Assembly: GCF_002105535.1 (NCBI RefSeq)
Contig: NZ_CP015848.1
Location: 530,001-594,000 of the forward strand
From: Magnetospirillum sp. ME-1
GTDB taxonomy: Bacteria > Pseudomonadota > Alphaproteobacteria > Rhodospirillales > Magnetospirillaceae
Direction: 5' to 3'
Length of the DNA stretch: 64,000 nt
Positions 25,882 through 38,035 of the stretch are shown here, piece by piece. The position numbers and the translations under genes are program-made. Within the stretch, counting starts at the first letter, position 1. Each line of letters opens with the position of its first letter. The notes beneath the pieces are model-generated. The model ran no database searches, had not been told where the DNA came from, and was given only the letters and a program-made list of their open reading frames with translations.

Positions 25882-27369
25882 ATGAATGGTTGTTTTTCCT
25901 CGGCCGCCATATCCAGGATCAGCCCTTCATCCAGCGCCGGCGCCCTCAACGAGCTTCTGAGTCTCGGCGGGCTGGAGGGGCGCCCCGGCGGCACCATCGA
26001 CATCAGCGGCTGCGACCCGTATTTCCCCACCACCCACCGGGTGGGCGAGGCGGCGGCGGCGGTCCTGGCCGCCCATGGCGCCGCCATCGCCGAAATCTGG
26101 CGCCGCCGCTCCGGCCGCCGGCAGGATGTGGCCATCGATGTGGGAGCGGCGGCCATCTCCCTGGAATCCGTGCTGTTGATGACCCGGCGCGGCTACACCG
26201 TGCCCTATACCGACATCAACTATCCGCTGACCAATTTCCACCCCACCCGTGACGGCCGCTCGATCCATCTCCATGCCGGCTACCCCCATCTGCGCAACGG
26301 CCTGCTGGAATTGCTGGACTGCCCCAACAGCCTGGACCGCATCCGCGCCAAGGTCGCCCAGTGGGACGCCTTCGAGCTCGAGGACGCCATCGCCGAGCGC
26401 GGCCTGTGCGGAACCGTGGGACGCAGCCGGGAGGAATGGCTGGCCCACCCCCAGGGCGCCTGGCTGGCCGGGCAGCCGGTGGTCACCATCGAGCGCATCG
26501 GCGACAGTGCGCCGGAACCGTTCCGTCCCGCCGCCCGCCCCCTGTCGGGGGTTCGCGTGCTTGATCTCACCGACGTCCTGGCCGGCCCCACCGCCACCCG
26601 CACCCTGGCCGAGCAGGGCGCCACGGTGCTGCGCATCCGTCCGCCGGACCGGCCGATCATCCCCGCCTTCATCCTGGACACCGGCCACGGCAAGCTGTCC
26701 ACCGTGATGGACCTGAAGCGCGAGCCCGAGGCCATGCGCATGCGCGCCCTGCTGTCCGAGGCGGATATCTTCGCCCAGAACTACCGCCCCGGCGCCATCG
26801 CCCGCCTGGGCTTCTCCCCCGAGGAGGCGGCCCGCATCCGCCCCGGCATCATCTGCATGTCGCTCAACTGCTATGGCCATGGCGGCCCCTGGAGCCAACG
26901 CCGCGGCTGGGAACAGCTGGCCCAGGCCGCCTCGGGCATGGCGGTGGCCGATGGCACCCTGGCCGAGCCCAAGGTCAACCCGGTGATTCCCAACGATTAC
27001 ATCACCGGGTATCTGGCCGCCTATGGCATGGCGGTGGCGCTGCTGCGCCGGGCCACCGAGGGCGGCAGCTATCACGTCAGGGTCTCGCTGGCCCGCACCG
27101 CCATGTGGGTCCAGTCCCTGGGCCGCATCAACCCCAAGCCCGACGGCATCACCGTGCCGCCCGAAACCATCCGCGCCCTGCAGATCACCCGCGATTCACC
27201 GGAAGGCCGGCTACGCTTCCTAGGGCCCGTCGCCCGCTTCAGCGAGACCAAGGCCTATTGGGAATGGGCAAGCCCGCCCATGGCGGCGCACGACCCGGTC
27301 TGGCCGCTGATGCCGTCCCTGCCCGACGGGCCGGCGGTGCCGGTGGATTTCTCAGCGCCGCGGGCCTGA
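25882..27369 (+). CDS. CaiB/BaiF (class III) CoA-transferase family protein
   Basis: 495 residues from the ATG at 25882. The second half has the family core: GVRVLDLTDVLAGPTATRTL with the catalytic-type Asp in VMDLKREPEAMRMR, ADIFAQNYRPGAIARLGF and SLNCYGHGGPWSQRRGWEQ. The first half (GRRQDVAIDVGAAA) resembles the N-terminal domain of the long CaiB subfamily. Substrate unknown. The first 20 or so residues are Ser-rich and come from an AT-rich patch, so the true start is uncertain; the conserved part begins at GALNELLSLG. Confidence 0.75.
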   Translation: MNGCFSSAAISRISPSSSAGALNELLSLGGLEGRPGGTIDISGCDPYFPTTHRVGEAAAAVLAAHGAAIAEIWRRRSGRRQDVAIDVGAAAISLESVLLMTRRGYTVPYTDINYPLTNFHPTRDGRSIHLHAGYPHLRNGLLELLDCPNSLDRIRAKVAQWDAFELEDAIAERGLCGTVGRSREEWLAHPQGAWLAGQPVVTIERIGDSAPEPFRPAARPLSGVRVLDLTDVLAGPTATRTLAEQGATVLRIRPPDRPIIPAFILDTGHGKLSTVMDLKREPEAMRMRALLSEADIFAQNYRPGAIARLGFSPEEAARIRPGIICMSLNCYGHGGPWSQRRGWEQLAQAASGMAVADGTLAEPKVNPVIPNDYITGYLAAYGMAVALLRRATEGGSYHVRVSLARTAMWVQSLGRINPKPDGITVPPETIRALQITRDSPEGRLRFLGPVARFSETKAYWEWASPPMAAHDPVWPLMPSLPDGPAVPVDFSAPRA

Positions 27370-27374
27370 TCCCC

Positions 27375-28013
27375 CTACCCTTCCCCGAACACTTCGGGAA
27401 AGGTGGCCATCAGGGCGCAATCCACGTCATCCAGGGTGGGAGTGAGGCCCAGGTCCCACAGCGAGGTGACGCCGTGCTCGCGGATGCCGCAGGGCACGAT
27501 GCCTTCGAAATGGGACAGGTCGGGATCCACATTCAGCGCGATGCCGTGGAAGGTCACCCAGTGACGGACCCGCACGCCGATGGCGGCGATCTTGTCCTCG
27601 CGCCCCCCTCCCCGGTCCACCCAGATGCCGACACGGCCCTGGCGCCGCTCGCCCTTGACCACGAAGCGCGCCAGGGTACGGATGATCCATTCCTCGAGAT
27701 TGCAGACATAGGCCCTGACGTCGGCGCCGCGCGTCTTCAAGTCCAGCAGCACATAGGCCACCCGCTGGCCGGGACCGTGATAGGTGTACTGCCCGCCGCG
27801 CCCCGCCTCATAGACCGGAAAGCGGTCGGGATCGACCAGATCCCTGGGGTCGGCGCTGGTCCCCGCCGTGTAGAGCGGCGGATGCTCCAGAAGCCACACC
27901 AGCTCGGGCGCCGTGCCGGCCCGGATGGCGGCGACCCGCTCCTCCATGGCGGCGACCGCCAGGGGATAATCGACGGGGGAATCGGAAATCCGCCACTCGA
28001 CGGGAGAATTCAT
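27375..28013 (-). CDS. lipB: Octanoyl-[acyl-carrier-protein]:protein octanoyltransferase
   Basis: 212 residues. LipB signatures: [34 protein letters not shown], Lys in [21 protein letters not shown] and the acyl-accepting Cys in [14 protein letters not shown]. It transfers octanoyl groups from ACP to lipoyl domains of 2-oxoacid dehydrogenases and GcvH. Start at MNSPVEW (28013) is chosen by homologue length. Convergent with the CoA-transferase, five bases apart. Confidence 0.95.
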   Translation of the reverse strand: MNSPVEWRISDSPVDYPLAVAAMEERVAAIRAGTAPELVWLLEHPPLYTAGTSADPRDLVDPDRFPVYEAGRGGQYTYHGPGQRVAYVLLDLKTRGADVRAYVCNLEEWIIRTLARFVVKGERRQGRVGIWVDRGGGREDKIAAIGVRVRHWVTFHGIALNVDPDLSHFEGIVPCGIREHGVTSLWDLGLTPTLDDVDCALMATFPEVFGEG

Positions 28014-28105
28014 CTGGGACTCCGGGATGCGCGCTTGATTCGGGCGAGGTGATTTGGTATTCCCCTCTCTCCTCGTTGGCAAGCCCTTCGAGGCTACCGG
28101 AAAAC

Positions 28106-28192
28106 GCGGCCATGGCGGAACTGGTAGACGCGCAAGCTTGAGGTGCTTGTGGGGTAACACCCGTGGAAGTTCGAGTCTTCTTGGCCGCACCA
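28106..28192 (+). tRNA. tRNA-Leu (anticodon GAG)
   Basis: 87-nt class II tRNA with encoded CCA. Acceptor GCGGCCA pairs with TGGCCGC; anticodon stem CAAGC/GCTTG with loop TTGAGGT (anticodon GAG); variable arm GTGGGGTAACACCCGT; T arm GGAAGTTCGAGTCTTCT. Confidence 0.96.
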
Positions 28193-28204
28193 TCCTTTAC
28201 CATC

Positions 28205-28231
28205 AAGCCCGCCGGCCATCCCGGCGGGCTT
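28205..28231 (+). terminator. Terminator after tRNA-Leu
   Basis: AAGCCCGCCGG and CCGGCGGGCTT form an 11-bp stem 12 bases beyond the tRNA, followed by GGTCGTTTC. It probably ends the tRNA transcript. Confidence 0.65.
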
Positions 28232-28341
28232 GGTCGTTTCAGGCCATTCACGCAATTTTATAACCCGGCCCGGACGCAGTGGTCATACCGCCATACCATT
28301 GCATTTCCTGTGGTTTTCCGAAATTCACCCCATCGGAGGCT

Positions 28342-28369
28342 TTGCTCTGCCGCCTCAAGCGGGTATGGT
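28342..28369 (+). promoter_or_regulatory. Possible maeB promoter
   Basis: TTGCTC - 16 bp - TATGGT lies about 45 bp before the maeB ATG. The 28241-28414 gap also holds CATACC repeats (28293-28307 region) and the inverted TATGGTAT (28364), a pattern that could bind a GntR-type repressor. Weak, sequence-only evidence. Confidence 0.25.
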
Positions 28370-28414
28370 ATCGCCCCCATAGTGAAATAACGTTACGTCA
28401 AAGGTCCCCGTTCC

Positions 28415-30703
28415 ATGAGCATGTCCGACGAGTTGCGCGACGCGGCGCTGGAATACCACCGCCTGCCCACCCCCGGTAAGATCAGCGTCACCCCCACCAA
28501 GCCGCTGGCCACCCAGCGCGACCTGGCGCTGGCCTATTCGCCGGGCGTGGCCGCCGCCTGCGAACTGATCGTCGCCGACGAGGACAGCGCCGCCGACGTG
28601 ACGGCGCGCGGCAACCTGGTGGCCGTGGTGACCAACGGCACCGCCGTGCTGGGTCTCGGCCCCATCGGCCCGCTGGCCGCCAAGCCGGTGATGGAGGGCA
28701 AGGGCGTCCTGTTCAAGAAGTTCGCCGGCATCGACGTGTTCGACATGGAACTGGCCGAACTGGACCCCGACAAGCTGGTGGACATCATCGCCGCCATGGA
28801 GCCCACCTTCGGCGCCATCAACCTGGAAGACATCAAGGCCCCCGAGTGCTTCGAGGTGGAGCGCAAGCTGCAGGAGCGGGTGAAGATTCCGGTGATGCAC
28901 GACGACCAGCACGGCACCGCCATCGTGGTGGGCGCCGCCATGGTCAACGCCCTGCGGGTGGTGGGCAAGAATATCGGCGACGTCAAGCTGGTGGCCTCGG
29001 GCGCCGGCGCCGCCGCCCTGGCCTGCCTCAACCTGCTGTGCAAGCTGGGCGTCAAGCGCGAGAACGTCTGGGTCACCGACATCAAGGGCGTGGTCTACGA
29101 GGGCCGCACCGAACTGATGGACGAGTACAAGTCGGTCTACGCCAAGAAGACCGACATGCGGACGCTCGCCGAGGTCATCGAGGGCGCCGACATCTTCCTG
29201 GGTCTGTCGGCGCCGCGCGTGCTGACCGGCGAGATGGTCGACAAGATGGCGCAAAAGCCCATCGTCTTCGCCCTGGCCAACCCCACCCCGGAAATCCTGC
29301 CCGACGAGGTCAAGTCGGTGCGCCCCGACGCCATCATCGCCACGGGCCGCTCGGATTATCCCAACCAGGTCAACAACGTCCTGGTCTTCCCCTACATCTT
29401 CCGCGGCGCCCTGGACGTGGGCGCCACCGAGATCAACGACGCCATGAAGCTGGCCTGCGTCTATGCGCTCGCCAACCTCGCCATGGCCGAGTCGGACGAG
29501 CGGGTGCGCGCCGCCTACGGCACCGCGCCCTTGACCTTCGGCCCCGAATACCTGATCCCCAAGCCGTTCGATTCCCGCCTGATCCTGAAGATCGCCCCGG
29601 CGGTTGCCAAGGCGGCCATGGAATCCGGCGTGGCGCGCCGCCCCATCATCGATTTCGACGTCTACATGGACCGGCTGAACCAGTTCGTGTTCCGCTCCGG
29701 CCTGGTGATGAAGCCGGTGTTCGACCGGGCGCGCCAGGACATGCGCCGCGTCGTCTATTGCGAGGGCGAAGGCCGCCGGGTGCTGCACGCCGTGCAGACC
29801 GTGGTGGACGAAGGTCTGGCCCGGCCCGTGCTGATCGGCCGGCGCGAGGTGGTGGAGAAGCGCATCCAGGACCTGGACCTGCGGCTTCGCATCGACGCCG
29901 ATTTCGATCTGTGCGACCCCGACGACGATCCGCGCTTCAACGAGTACTGGCGCCTGTACCACTCCATCATGGAGCGCCAGGGCGTCAGCCCCGAATACGC
30001 GCGGACCGTGGTGCGCACCCGCAACACGGTGATCGGCACCCTGATGCTGAAGCGCAAGGAAGTGGACGCCATGGTCTGCGGCACCATCGGCCGCTACGAC
30101 AAGCATCTGTCCCACATCCTCAACGTCATCGGCACCCGCGACGGCGTCAAGGTGCCGGCGGCCATGAACCTGTTGATCATGCCGGCCGGCACCTTCTTCA
30201 TCTGCGACACCTACGTGACGCCGGAACCGACGCCGGAACAGATCTGTGACATGACCCTGCTGGCCTCGGAAGAGGTTCGGCGCTTCGGCATCGAGCCCAA
30301 GGTCGCCTTCCTGTCGCATGCCAATTTCGGCAACCGCTCCACCGCCTCGGCCCAGCGCCAGCGCGATGCCCTGGCCCTGCTGCGGGAAAAAGCCCCCTAT
30401 CTGGAGGCCGAGGGCGAGATGCACGGCGACGCCGCCCTGTCCGAGGAAATCCGCACCCGCATCTTCCCCAATTCCAAGCTGAAGGGCGCGGCCAACCTGC
30501 TGGTCATGCCGACGCTGGACGCCGCCAACATCTCGTTCAACCTGCTGAAGGTGGCGGGCGATGCGCTCTCGGTGGGACCGATCCTGATGGGCATCGCCCA
30601 GCCGGCTCACATCCTCACGCCGTCAGCCACCGTGCGCAACATCGTCAACATCACCGCGCTGGCGGCGGTGGACGCCCAGATGTACGCGGGTAGAACGCGG
30701 TAG
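28415..30703 (+). CDS. maeB: NADP-dependent malic enzyme with phosphotransacetylase-like C-terminus
   Basis: 762 residues, the length of the bacterial MaeB fusion. Malic domain (1-about 420): [52 protein letters not shown] and the nucleotide-binding [15 protein letters not shown]. The C-terminal part (about 430-762) resembles phosphotransacetylase ([45 protein letters not shown]) and is regulatory in MaeB. Converts malate to pyruvate with CO2 and NADPH. A strong terminator follows. Confidence 0.95.
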   Translation: MSMSDELRDAALEYHRLPTPGKISVTPTKPLATQRDLALAYSPGVAAACELIVADEDSAADVTARGNLVAVVTNGTAVLGLGPIGPLAAKPVMEGKGVLFKKFAGIDVFDMELAELDPDKLVDIIAAMEPTFGAINLEDIKAPECFEVERKLQERVKIPVMHDDQHGTAIVVGAAMVNALRVVGKNIGDVKLVASGAGAAALACLNLLCKLGVKRENVWVTDIKGVVYEGRTELMDEYKSVYAKKTDMRTLAEVIEGADIFLGLSAPRVLTGEMVDKMAQKPIVFALANPTPEILPDEVKSVRPDAIIATGRSDYPNQVNNVLVFPYIFRGALDVGATEINDAMKLACVYALANLAMAESDERVRAAYGTAPLTFGPEYLIPKPFDSRLILKIAPAVAKAAMESGVARRPIIDFDVYMDRLNQFVFRSGLVMKPVFDRARQDMRRVVYCEGEGRRVLHAVQTVVDEGLARPVLIGRREVVEKRIQDLDLRLRIDADFDLCDPDDDPRFNEYWRLYHSIMERQGVSPEYARTVVRTRNTVIGTLMLKRKEVDAMVCGTIGRYDKHLSHILNVIGTRDGVKVPAAMNLLIMPAGTFFICDTYVTPEPTPEQICDMTLLASEEVRRFGIEPKVAFLSHANFGNRSTASAQRQRDALALLREKAPYLEAEGEMHGDAALSEEIRTRIFPNSKLKGAANLLVMPTLDAANISFNLLKVAGDALSVGPILMGIAQPAHILTPSATVRNIVNITALAAVDAQMYAGRTR

Positions 30704-30733
30704 TCAGCTTCCCACCAGGGAATTGTGCGATGA

Positions 30734-30777
30734 TGGCCCCGGGCGCTTCCAACGAAGCGTCCGGGGCCATTCTTTTT
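30734..30777 (+). terminator. Strong rho-independent terminator after maeB
   Basis: TGGCCCCGGGCGCTTC pairs with GAAGCGTCCGGGGCCA (one mismatch) around a CAAC loop, followed by TTCTTTTT. Confidence 0.9.
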
Positions 30778-30791
30778 GGAAGGACCGGCGC

Positions 30792-31559
30792 ATGCGGTTT
30801 TCCCGACTCCTGCTTGCCCTTGCCCTGATCCTGGCATCGCCCGGCCCGGCCGGGGCCGAAGTGATCGCCGTTCCGACAGGGGATGGCTCGGATGCTGCGA
30901 CCCAGACGTTCCTTTGGGAATCTCCGCAGGCCAAGGCCGTGCTTGTCATGATCCCCGGCGGCGAAGGCCATATCGGATTGCAGCCGGACCGGACAAGCCT
31001 GGGCGGCTTCTACGGCAAGACCTTCGGGCCCCTTGCCGATTCCGCGCTGACCTCCGGCCAACTGCACGTTGTCATCTTCGACAACCCCTATGCCTTGCCG
31101 ACGGATCGCACCTTCCCCGTCTCGCGTCTCAGCGGCGACCATCAGCAGCGAATCGAAAGCGTGGTCCGCTTCTACCATCAGCGCTTCGGCAAGCCGGTCT
31201 GGCTGTTCGGCCACAGTAACGGGGCCATCAGCGTCGCCGAATTCCTTCGCACCCGACGGGAATTGGTGGCCGGTGCCGTCTTCAGTTCATCGCGTGTGGG
31301 AGTGAAGGTCAGTGCCGACGTGGGGCTCCCCATCCTGTTCCTGCACCACCGCCAGGATAGCTGTTCCAAGGCCGATCCCGCCGGCGACATCGACCTCCAC
31401 CAGTCCTTGCGTGCGGGGGGCAAGACGGACGTGGATTTCGTCTGGGTCGAGGGCGGCACGGCGGGACGGGGCGATCCCTGTCACGCGGGCTATCACATGT
31501 ACAATGAGAGCGAGGAGGCGGCCTATCGGGCGGTGGACCGGTTCATCGCCGCCCACTGA
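30792..31559 (+). CDS. Exported alpha/beta-hydrolase-like protein
   Basis: 255 residues with a signal peptide (FSRLLLALALILASPGPAGA). The nucleophile elbow GHSNGA sits near residue 142, following a strand KPVWLFG; later VGLPILFLHHRQDSC and GYHMYN supply plausible acid and His positions of a catalytic triad. Three Cys in the last third may form a disulphide. I do not recognise a specific family; dienelactone-hydrolase-like lipase/esterase is a guess. The start at 30792 follows GGAAGGACC. The maeB terminator lies just upstream, so it has its own promoter or relies on readthrough. Confidence 0.7.
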   Translation: MRFSRLLLALALILASPGPAGAEVIAVPTGDGSDAATQTFLWESPQAKAVLVMIPGGEGHIGLQPDRTSLGGFYGKTFGPLADSALTSGQLHVVIFDNPYALPTDRTFPVSRLSGDHQQRIESVVRFYHQRFGKPVWLFGHSNGAISVAEFLRTRRELVAGAVFSSSRVGVKVSADVGLPILFLHHRQDSCSKADPAGDIDLHQSLRAGGKTDVDFVWVEGGTAGRGDPCHAGYHMYNESEEAAYRAVDRFIAAH

Positions 31560-31568
31560 CGCCGCCGC

Positions 31569-32311
31569 TCAATCTGCCTTGACCGGCTTGCCGCCCGCCC
31601 GCATGCCCCGGCGCACGGCGTTGATCTCGGCCAAGGCCGGTTCCGCGGCCAGAACCGACAGCACCCGCTCGGTCGATACGATTTCCGGCGGCAATCGGGC
31701 GAACAGCGCGACCAGGAAGTCGTAATCCTCGGGATAGTCCACCGTCCACCGGCATTCATGGGACAGGTCCCCGTGAGGACAGGCGATATTGCCACGCTTC
31801 AGATGGGGCGCGCGACGCAGCCAGGGAGTGGCGTGCTCGCGGTCAAAGGGATCCGTGGCCCGTTCGTCTGCCTCGACCAGGGCCTTGACGGAGAACACCT
31901 CGGCGTCCAGACCGTGCGGCCAGGAATGAGGCATGTTGTTGCAGCAATAATCCAGTCCCTCGGCCTTGAGCTTGGCCAGAAGGCGACCGCATAACTCGGG
32001 GTCAACCAGGGGACAGTCGCTGGTCACACGCATGGCGATGTCGGCCCCGGCCAGTTCGGCAGCGATGCGGTGGCGCTTCAAGACATCGTCGGACGGCCCA
32101 CGCGCCACCAGGGCGCCGCAGCGCTCCGCCTCGTCGACCACGGGCTGCTCGGAATCGCCGTAGGGAACGGCGCAGACCACCTTGTCGATTCCGGGAATGG
32201 CGGCACAGCGGCGCAGGCACTGGGCGAGCGCCGTCATGCCGCCCAACGGCATCAGAATCTTGCCGGGAAGGCGGGTCGACCCCATGCGGGCCTGGACGAT
32301 CATTGCGGTGG

Positions 32312-32315
<4 letters not shown>
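31569..32315 (-). CDS. pseF: Pseudaminic acid CMP-transferase-like (PseF/SpsF)
   Basis: 248 residues. Nucleotidyltransferase fold opening IVQARMGSTRLPGKIL, with VVCAVPYGD, DVLKRHRIAAEL and MRVTSDCPLVDPE. These are typical of SpsF/PseF cytidylyltransferases that activate nonulosonic acids as CMP-sugars. The GTG start overlaps the pseC stop (GTGA). Its place at the end of pseB-pseC-pseF argues for CMP-pseudaminic acid formation. An alternative ATG lies 12 bases in. Confidence 0.82.
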
Positions 32316-34648
<2,333 letters not shown>

Positions 34649-34679
34649 TTCACCGACACTGTCCCAGGACACCCGGCCC

Positions 34680-35669
34680 GTGACCAAGCCCACGATCCTG
34701 TTCCGCTGCGACGCCACGGTGGCCATCGGCACCGGCCACGTCATGCGCTGCCTGACCCTGGCCGACGAGATGAGCGGGCGGGGCGCCGAATGCGTCTTCG
34801 TCTCGGCGGCCGGAACGCAGGATCTGGTCCCCGCCCTGCCCTATCCCGTTTTGCCACCGGAAAAGCTGCCCTATGGCGCCGCCCTGGCCGTCATCGACCA
34901 TTACGGCCTGGATGCCGCCTACGAGGCGCTGGTGCGCAGCCAGACCAGCGCGGTGATGGCCATCGACGACCTGCCCAACCGCCGCCATCACTGCGACCTG
35001 CTGCTGGACCAGACCCATGGCCGTGTGCCTGAGGAGTACCGGGGACTGGTTCCCGTCACCTGCATCACCCTGGCCGGAGCCGGCTACGCCCTGCTGCGTC
35101 CCCAATTCGCGGCCGCCCGCGAGGCGTCGCTGGCGCGCAGGGACGGCGGCCTGAAGCGCCTGCTGATCACCCTGGGCGGCACCGATCCCGACGACGTCAC
35201 CGGCCGGGTACTGGATGCCGTCGCCGAGGCCGGACCGGATCTGGCGGTGGACGTGGTGATGGGGGCCAAGGCCCCGCACCTGGACGCGGTGCGCGCCAAG
35301 GCGGCGGCCATGAAGAAGACGCAGGTTCTGGTGGGGGTGAGCGACATGGCCGGGCTGATGGCGGAAGCCGACCTCGCCATCGGCGCCGCCGGGACCACCA
35401 CCTGGGAGCGCTGCTGCCTGGGGCTGCCCTCCCTGATGCTGGTCATCGCCGACAACCAGAAGGACATCGCCCGGCTGGTCATCCAGTCGGGCGCCGCGCT
35501 GGCCGCCGCCCCCGACACCATCGCCGGGCAATTGCGCGGCCTGGCCGCCGATCCGGCCGCCCTGCAATCCCTCTCCCGTTGCGCCGCCGCCTTGTGCGAC
35601 GGCCGGGGCGCGGCGCGCATCGCCGATGCCCTGATCCGCCTTCCCTCGCTGAAAGAGCTGCGCCGATGA
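34680..35669 (+). CDS. pseG: UDP-2,4-diacetamido-2,4,6-trideoxy-beta-L-altropyranose hydrolase
   Basis: 329 residues, GT-B-like fold. The N-terminus ILFRCDATVAIGTGHVMRCL matches the PseG glycine-rich loop with its catalytic His; the C-terminal half has LLITLGGTDPDD and AIGAAGTTTWERCCLGLPS. It removes UDP before condensation by PseI. GTG start after CCAGGA. It ends in an ATGA overlap with pseI. Confidence 0.9.
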   Translation: MTKPTILFRCDATVAIGTGHVMRCLTLADEMSGRGAECVFVSAAGTQDLVPALPYPVLPPEKLPYGAALAVIDHYGLDAAYEALVRSQTSAVMAIDDLPNRRHHCDLLLDQTHGRVPEEYRGLVPVTCITLAGAGYALLRPQFAAAREASLARRDGGLKRLLITLGGTDPDDVTGRVLDAVAEAGPDLAVDVVMGAKAPHLDAVRAKAAAMKKTQVLVGVSDMAGLMAEADLAIGAAGTTTWERCCLGLPSLMLVIADNQKDIARLVIQSGAALAAAPDTIAGQLRGLAADPAALQSLSRCAAALCDGRGAARIADALIRLPSLKELRR

Positions 35670-36712
35670 CCGACATTTCCATCGCCGGCCGGGCCATCGG
35701 CCCCGACCACCCCCCCTTCATCATCGCCGAGATGAGCGCCAACCATAACGGCGACCTGGGCCGCGCCCTGGACCTGCTGGAGGCGGCGGCCAAGGCGGGG
35801 GCCGACGCGGTGAAGCTGCAGACCCTGAAGCCCGACGCCATCACCATCGATTGCGACCGCCCCGATTTCGTCATCGAGGGCGGCCCCTGGGGCGGACGCA
35901 AGCTCTATGACCTGTATGCCGAGGCCCAGACCCCCTGGGACTGGCACCCCAAGCTGTTCGAGCGCGGCAAGGAACTGGGGCTGATCGTCTTTTCCTCGCC
36001 CTTCGACAAGGCGGCGGTGGACTTCCTGGCCGGTCTCGACGCTCCCGCCTTCAAGATCGCCAGCTTCGAGATGGCCGATCCCGGCCTGGTGTCCCACGCG
36101 GCGTCCAAGGGCAAGCCGATCATCGTGTCCACCGGCATGGCCGGATTGGGCGACATCGCCGCCACGGTGGAGACGGTGCGCCGGGCGGGAAACGGCGAGC
36201 TGGTGCTGCTTCACTGCATCAGCTCGTACCCCGCCCCCACCGAGGACGCCAATCTCGCCACCATCCCCCACATGGCCCAGGCCTTCGGCGTGCCGGTGGG
36301 TCTGTCGGACCACACCCAGGGCACGGCGGTGGCGGTGGCGGCGGTGGCGCTGGGCGCCTGCGTCATCGAGAAGCATTTCACGCTCAGGCGCGCCGATGGC
36401 GGCCTGGATTCCCACTTCTCGCTGGAGCCGGACGAGCTGGCCCAGCTGGTGCGGGATTGCCGCGCCGCCTGGGTGGCGCGCGGGCGCATCTCCTACGCCC
36501 TGGCCGATTGCGAGCAGGGCTCCAAGGTGTTCCGCCGCTCGCTCTATGTGGTGGAAGACCTCCACCCCGGCGACGTCATCACCGAGAACAAGGTGCGCTC
36601 CATCCGCCCCGGCTATGGGCTGGAGCCGAAATTCCTGCCCGAGATCCTGGGCCGCAAGGCGCGAAAGACGGTGCCGCGCGGCACCGCCTTCGACTGGTCG
36701 ATGATCGAATAG
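35666..36712 (+). CDS. pseI: Pseudaminic acid synthase
   Basis: 348 residues. NeuB-family TIM barrel: PFIIAEMSANHNGDLGRALD, AGADAVKLQT, FKIASFEM, and the C-terminal SAF (antifreeze-like) domain SLYVVEDLHPGDVITEN...IRPGYGLEP. It condenses the hexose with phosphoenolpyruvate to pseudaminic acid. The barrel version with SxPFD (FSSPFDKAAVDFL) fits PseI rather than NeuB. Coupled to pseG. Confidence 0.93.
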   Translation: MTDISIAGRAIGPDHPPFIIAEMSANHNGDLGRALDLLEAAAKAGADAVKLQTLKPDAITIDCDRPDFVIEGGPWGGRKLYDLYAEAQTPWDWHPKLFERGKELGLIVFSSPFDKAAVDFLAGLDAPAFKIASFEMADPGLVSHAASKGKPIIVSTGMAGLGDIAATVETVRRAGNGELVLLHCISSYPAPTEDANLATIPHMAQAFGVPVGLSDHTQGTAVAVAAVALGACVIEKHFTLRRADGGLDSHFSLEPDELAQLVRDCRAAWVARGRISYALADCEQGSKVFRRSLYVVEDLHPGDVITENKVRSIRPGYGLEPKFLPEILGRKARKTVPRGTAFDWSMIE

Positions 36713-36727
36713 GATGCGGGCGGCGGC

Positions 36728-36988
36728 CTATTTCCTGTCTGCGCCGGGAACTGCCGCGGCCGGTCCCGCAGGAGCGGCCTCCTTGCGCAACTCCTCGCTG
36801 ACCACGGGCTTCGCATCCGCCGTCGGAGCGTTTCCGGCCTGCGTCCCCTGGGTCGCGTTCTGATTGGTGGCCCCCGTCGTGGTGCGGACGGCATTCTCGG
36901 TAAGGGTCCGGCTGACATTGCCCATGGGCGACTGGGCGTAGGCCGTGCCGGCGCCCAGCAACAGCACCGCCAGAATCATCAGGCGCAT
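36728..36988 (-). CDS. Small secreted protein of unknown function
   Basis: 86 residues with a signal peptide (MRLMILAVLLLGAGTAYA) and a disordered mature part rich in Thr, Asn, Gln and Ala. The start ATG at 36988 is preceded by AGGAGAG. No family recognised. Upstream on the same strand is the transglutaminase-like gene, 31 bp away, so they may be co-transcribed. Confidence 0.65.
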   Translation of the reverse strand: MRLMILAVLLLGAGTAYAQSPMGNVSRTLTENAVRTTTGATNQNATQGTQAGNAPTADAKPVVSEELRKEAAPAGPAAAVPGADRK

Positions 36989-37019
36989 TTCACTCTCCTG
37001 TTCAAGCTCGCCCGCCCCG

Positions 37020-37904
37020 TCACTCGCCAGGCGCCATGCCGAAGCGTTGCGCAAGAAACTGGCGGGCGCTTTCGACCGTCGGCGCCCACAGAACCTCCAG
37101 CGGATGGGTATAGTCCGGATCGGGCAGAATGGTCGCGAAACAGGTCTTGTCCGTATAATATCGTTGGCCATGGGCGGCATTCAACGCCTCCATGGCCGAG
37201 GGGTCGGCCAGCAGGTCCAGCAGCCCCCCCGCCGGGGTGCGGGAGATGCCTCCCGGCACGATTCCCTGGCCCAGCAAGCCTTCCAGCAGGACCCACCGCC
37301 GCAGTTCGGGCGAGAAGACTTCCATGGTGACGTGGTCGGCCCGCCCCAGACGCTCGGGACCGGTGGCGAGCAGCAGCACGCGGGTTCGATATCCCGCCCG
37401 ATTCAGCAGGATGGACAAAGCCAGCGCCACATCGCCGCAGGCGGTGTTCCGGGCCGCCAGATTGACCAGCACATCGGACTCGGACAGCGCGGTCAGGGCC
37501 GGCGGCGATGCGCCGTTGCGCAGATGCTCGCCATGGACCAGACGCAGCAGCGCCACAACGCCTCCATCAGCGCCCAAGCGTCGGGCGCGGGCCTCCAGGC
37601 GGCGTCCGGCCTGTCTTTCCTCGGGGCTTGCCGGCCGCCCCGCCCCGTCCGAACGGATCAGGAAAGTGTCGCTCCCGCCATAGGCGGGTGAATGGGCCAT
37701 GTCCATGGAAAAAGGCGTATATCCCCAGGCCAGGAATGCCTGCTTCGCGCCGTCGTGAAGAATCGGGCGGGGCAGCCGAATCACATCGGCTGGTTCGGCC
37801 CGCAAGCGGCCAACGGACAGCGCCATGCAGGCCGCGAGCCCCACCAGTACCGAGCGACGGGATGGGGTGAGGCGGGAAGCTCCTGCACCGACTGTGGCCA
37901 ACAT
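37020..37904 (-). CDS. Transglutaminase-like exported protein
   Basis: 294 residues from the ATG at 37904. The N-terminus SRRSVLVGLAACMALSVG looks like a Tat or Sec signal. Residues around NTACGDVALALSILLNRAGY supply a Cys, followed by GRADHVTMEVFSPELRRWVLLE giving His and an acidic residue, the order of the transglutaminase/papain-like triad. Catalysis is inferred from these motifs. Divergent from the beta-barrel gene. A longer start (37970) is possible but has no ribosome binding site. Confidence 0.65.
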   Translation of the reverse strand: MLATVGAGASRLTPSRRSVLVGLAACMALSVGRLRAEPADVIRLPRPILHDGAKQAFLAWGYTPFSMDMAHSPAYGGSDTFLIRSDGAGRPASPEERQAGRRLEARARRLGADGGVVALLRLVHGEHLRNGASPPALTALSESDVLVNLAARNTACGDVALALSILLNRAGYRTRVLLLATGPERLGRADHVTMEVFSPELRRWVLLEGLLGQGIVPGGISRTPAGGLLDLLADPSAMEALNAAHGQRYYTDKTCFATILPDPDYTHPLEVLWAPTVESARQFLAQRFGMAPGE

Positions 37905-37950
37905 GCAACACCCACTTGGTATGTTCAGGCGATATATGCAGGGGGCGGAA

Positions 37951-37987
37951 CGGTGAACTTGCCCGTTCACCGGCAGCGTGGTAGCAG
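37951..37987 (+). promoter_or_regulatory. Inverted repeat and possible promoter of the beta-barrel gene
   Basis: CGGTGAAC-ttgccc-GTTCACCG (37951-37972) has perfect 8-bp arms. Its loop forms TTGCCC, a possible -35 box, 17 bp before TAGCAG (37982). A regulator bound here would cover the -35. Could instead be a terminator or stem in the divergent gene's leader. Confidence 0.3.
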
Positions 37988-38035
37988 GTAACCATGTGTT
38001 TATCCATCAGATAGAGATCAGTGAAGGGGGATCGC

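Noticed and set aside
36728-37180. 150-residue start for the small secreted protein
   Set aside because: The first 64 residues overlap the transglutaminase-like gene in another frame; the ATG at 36988 has a good ribosome binding site and starts a signal peptide.
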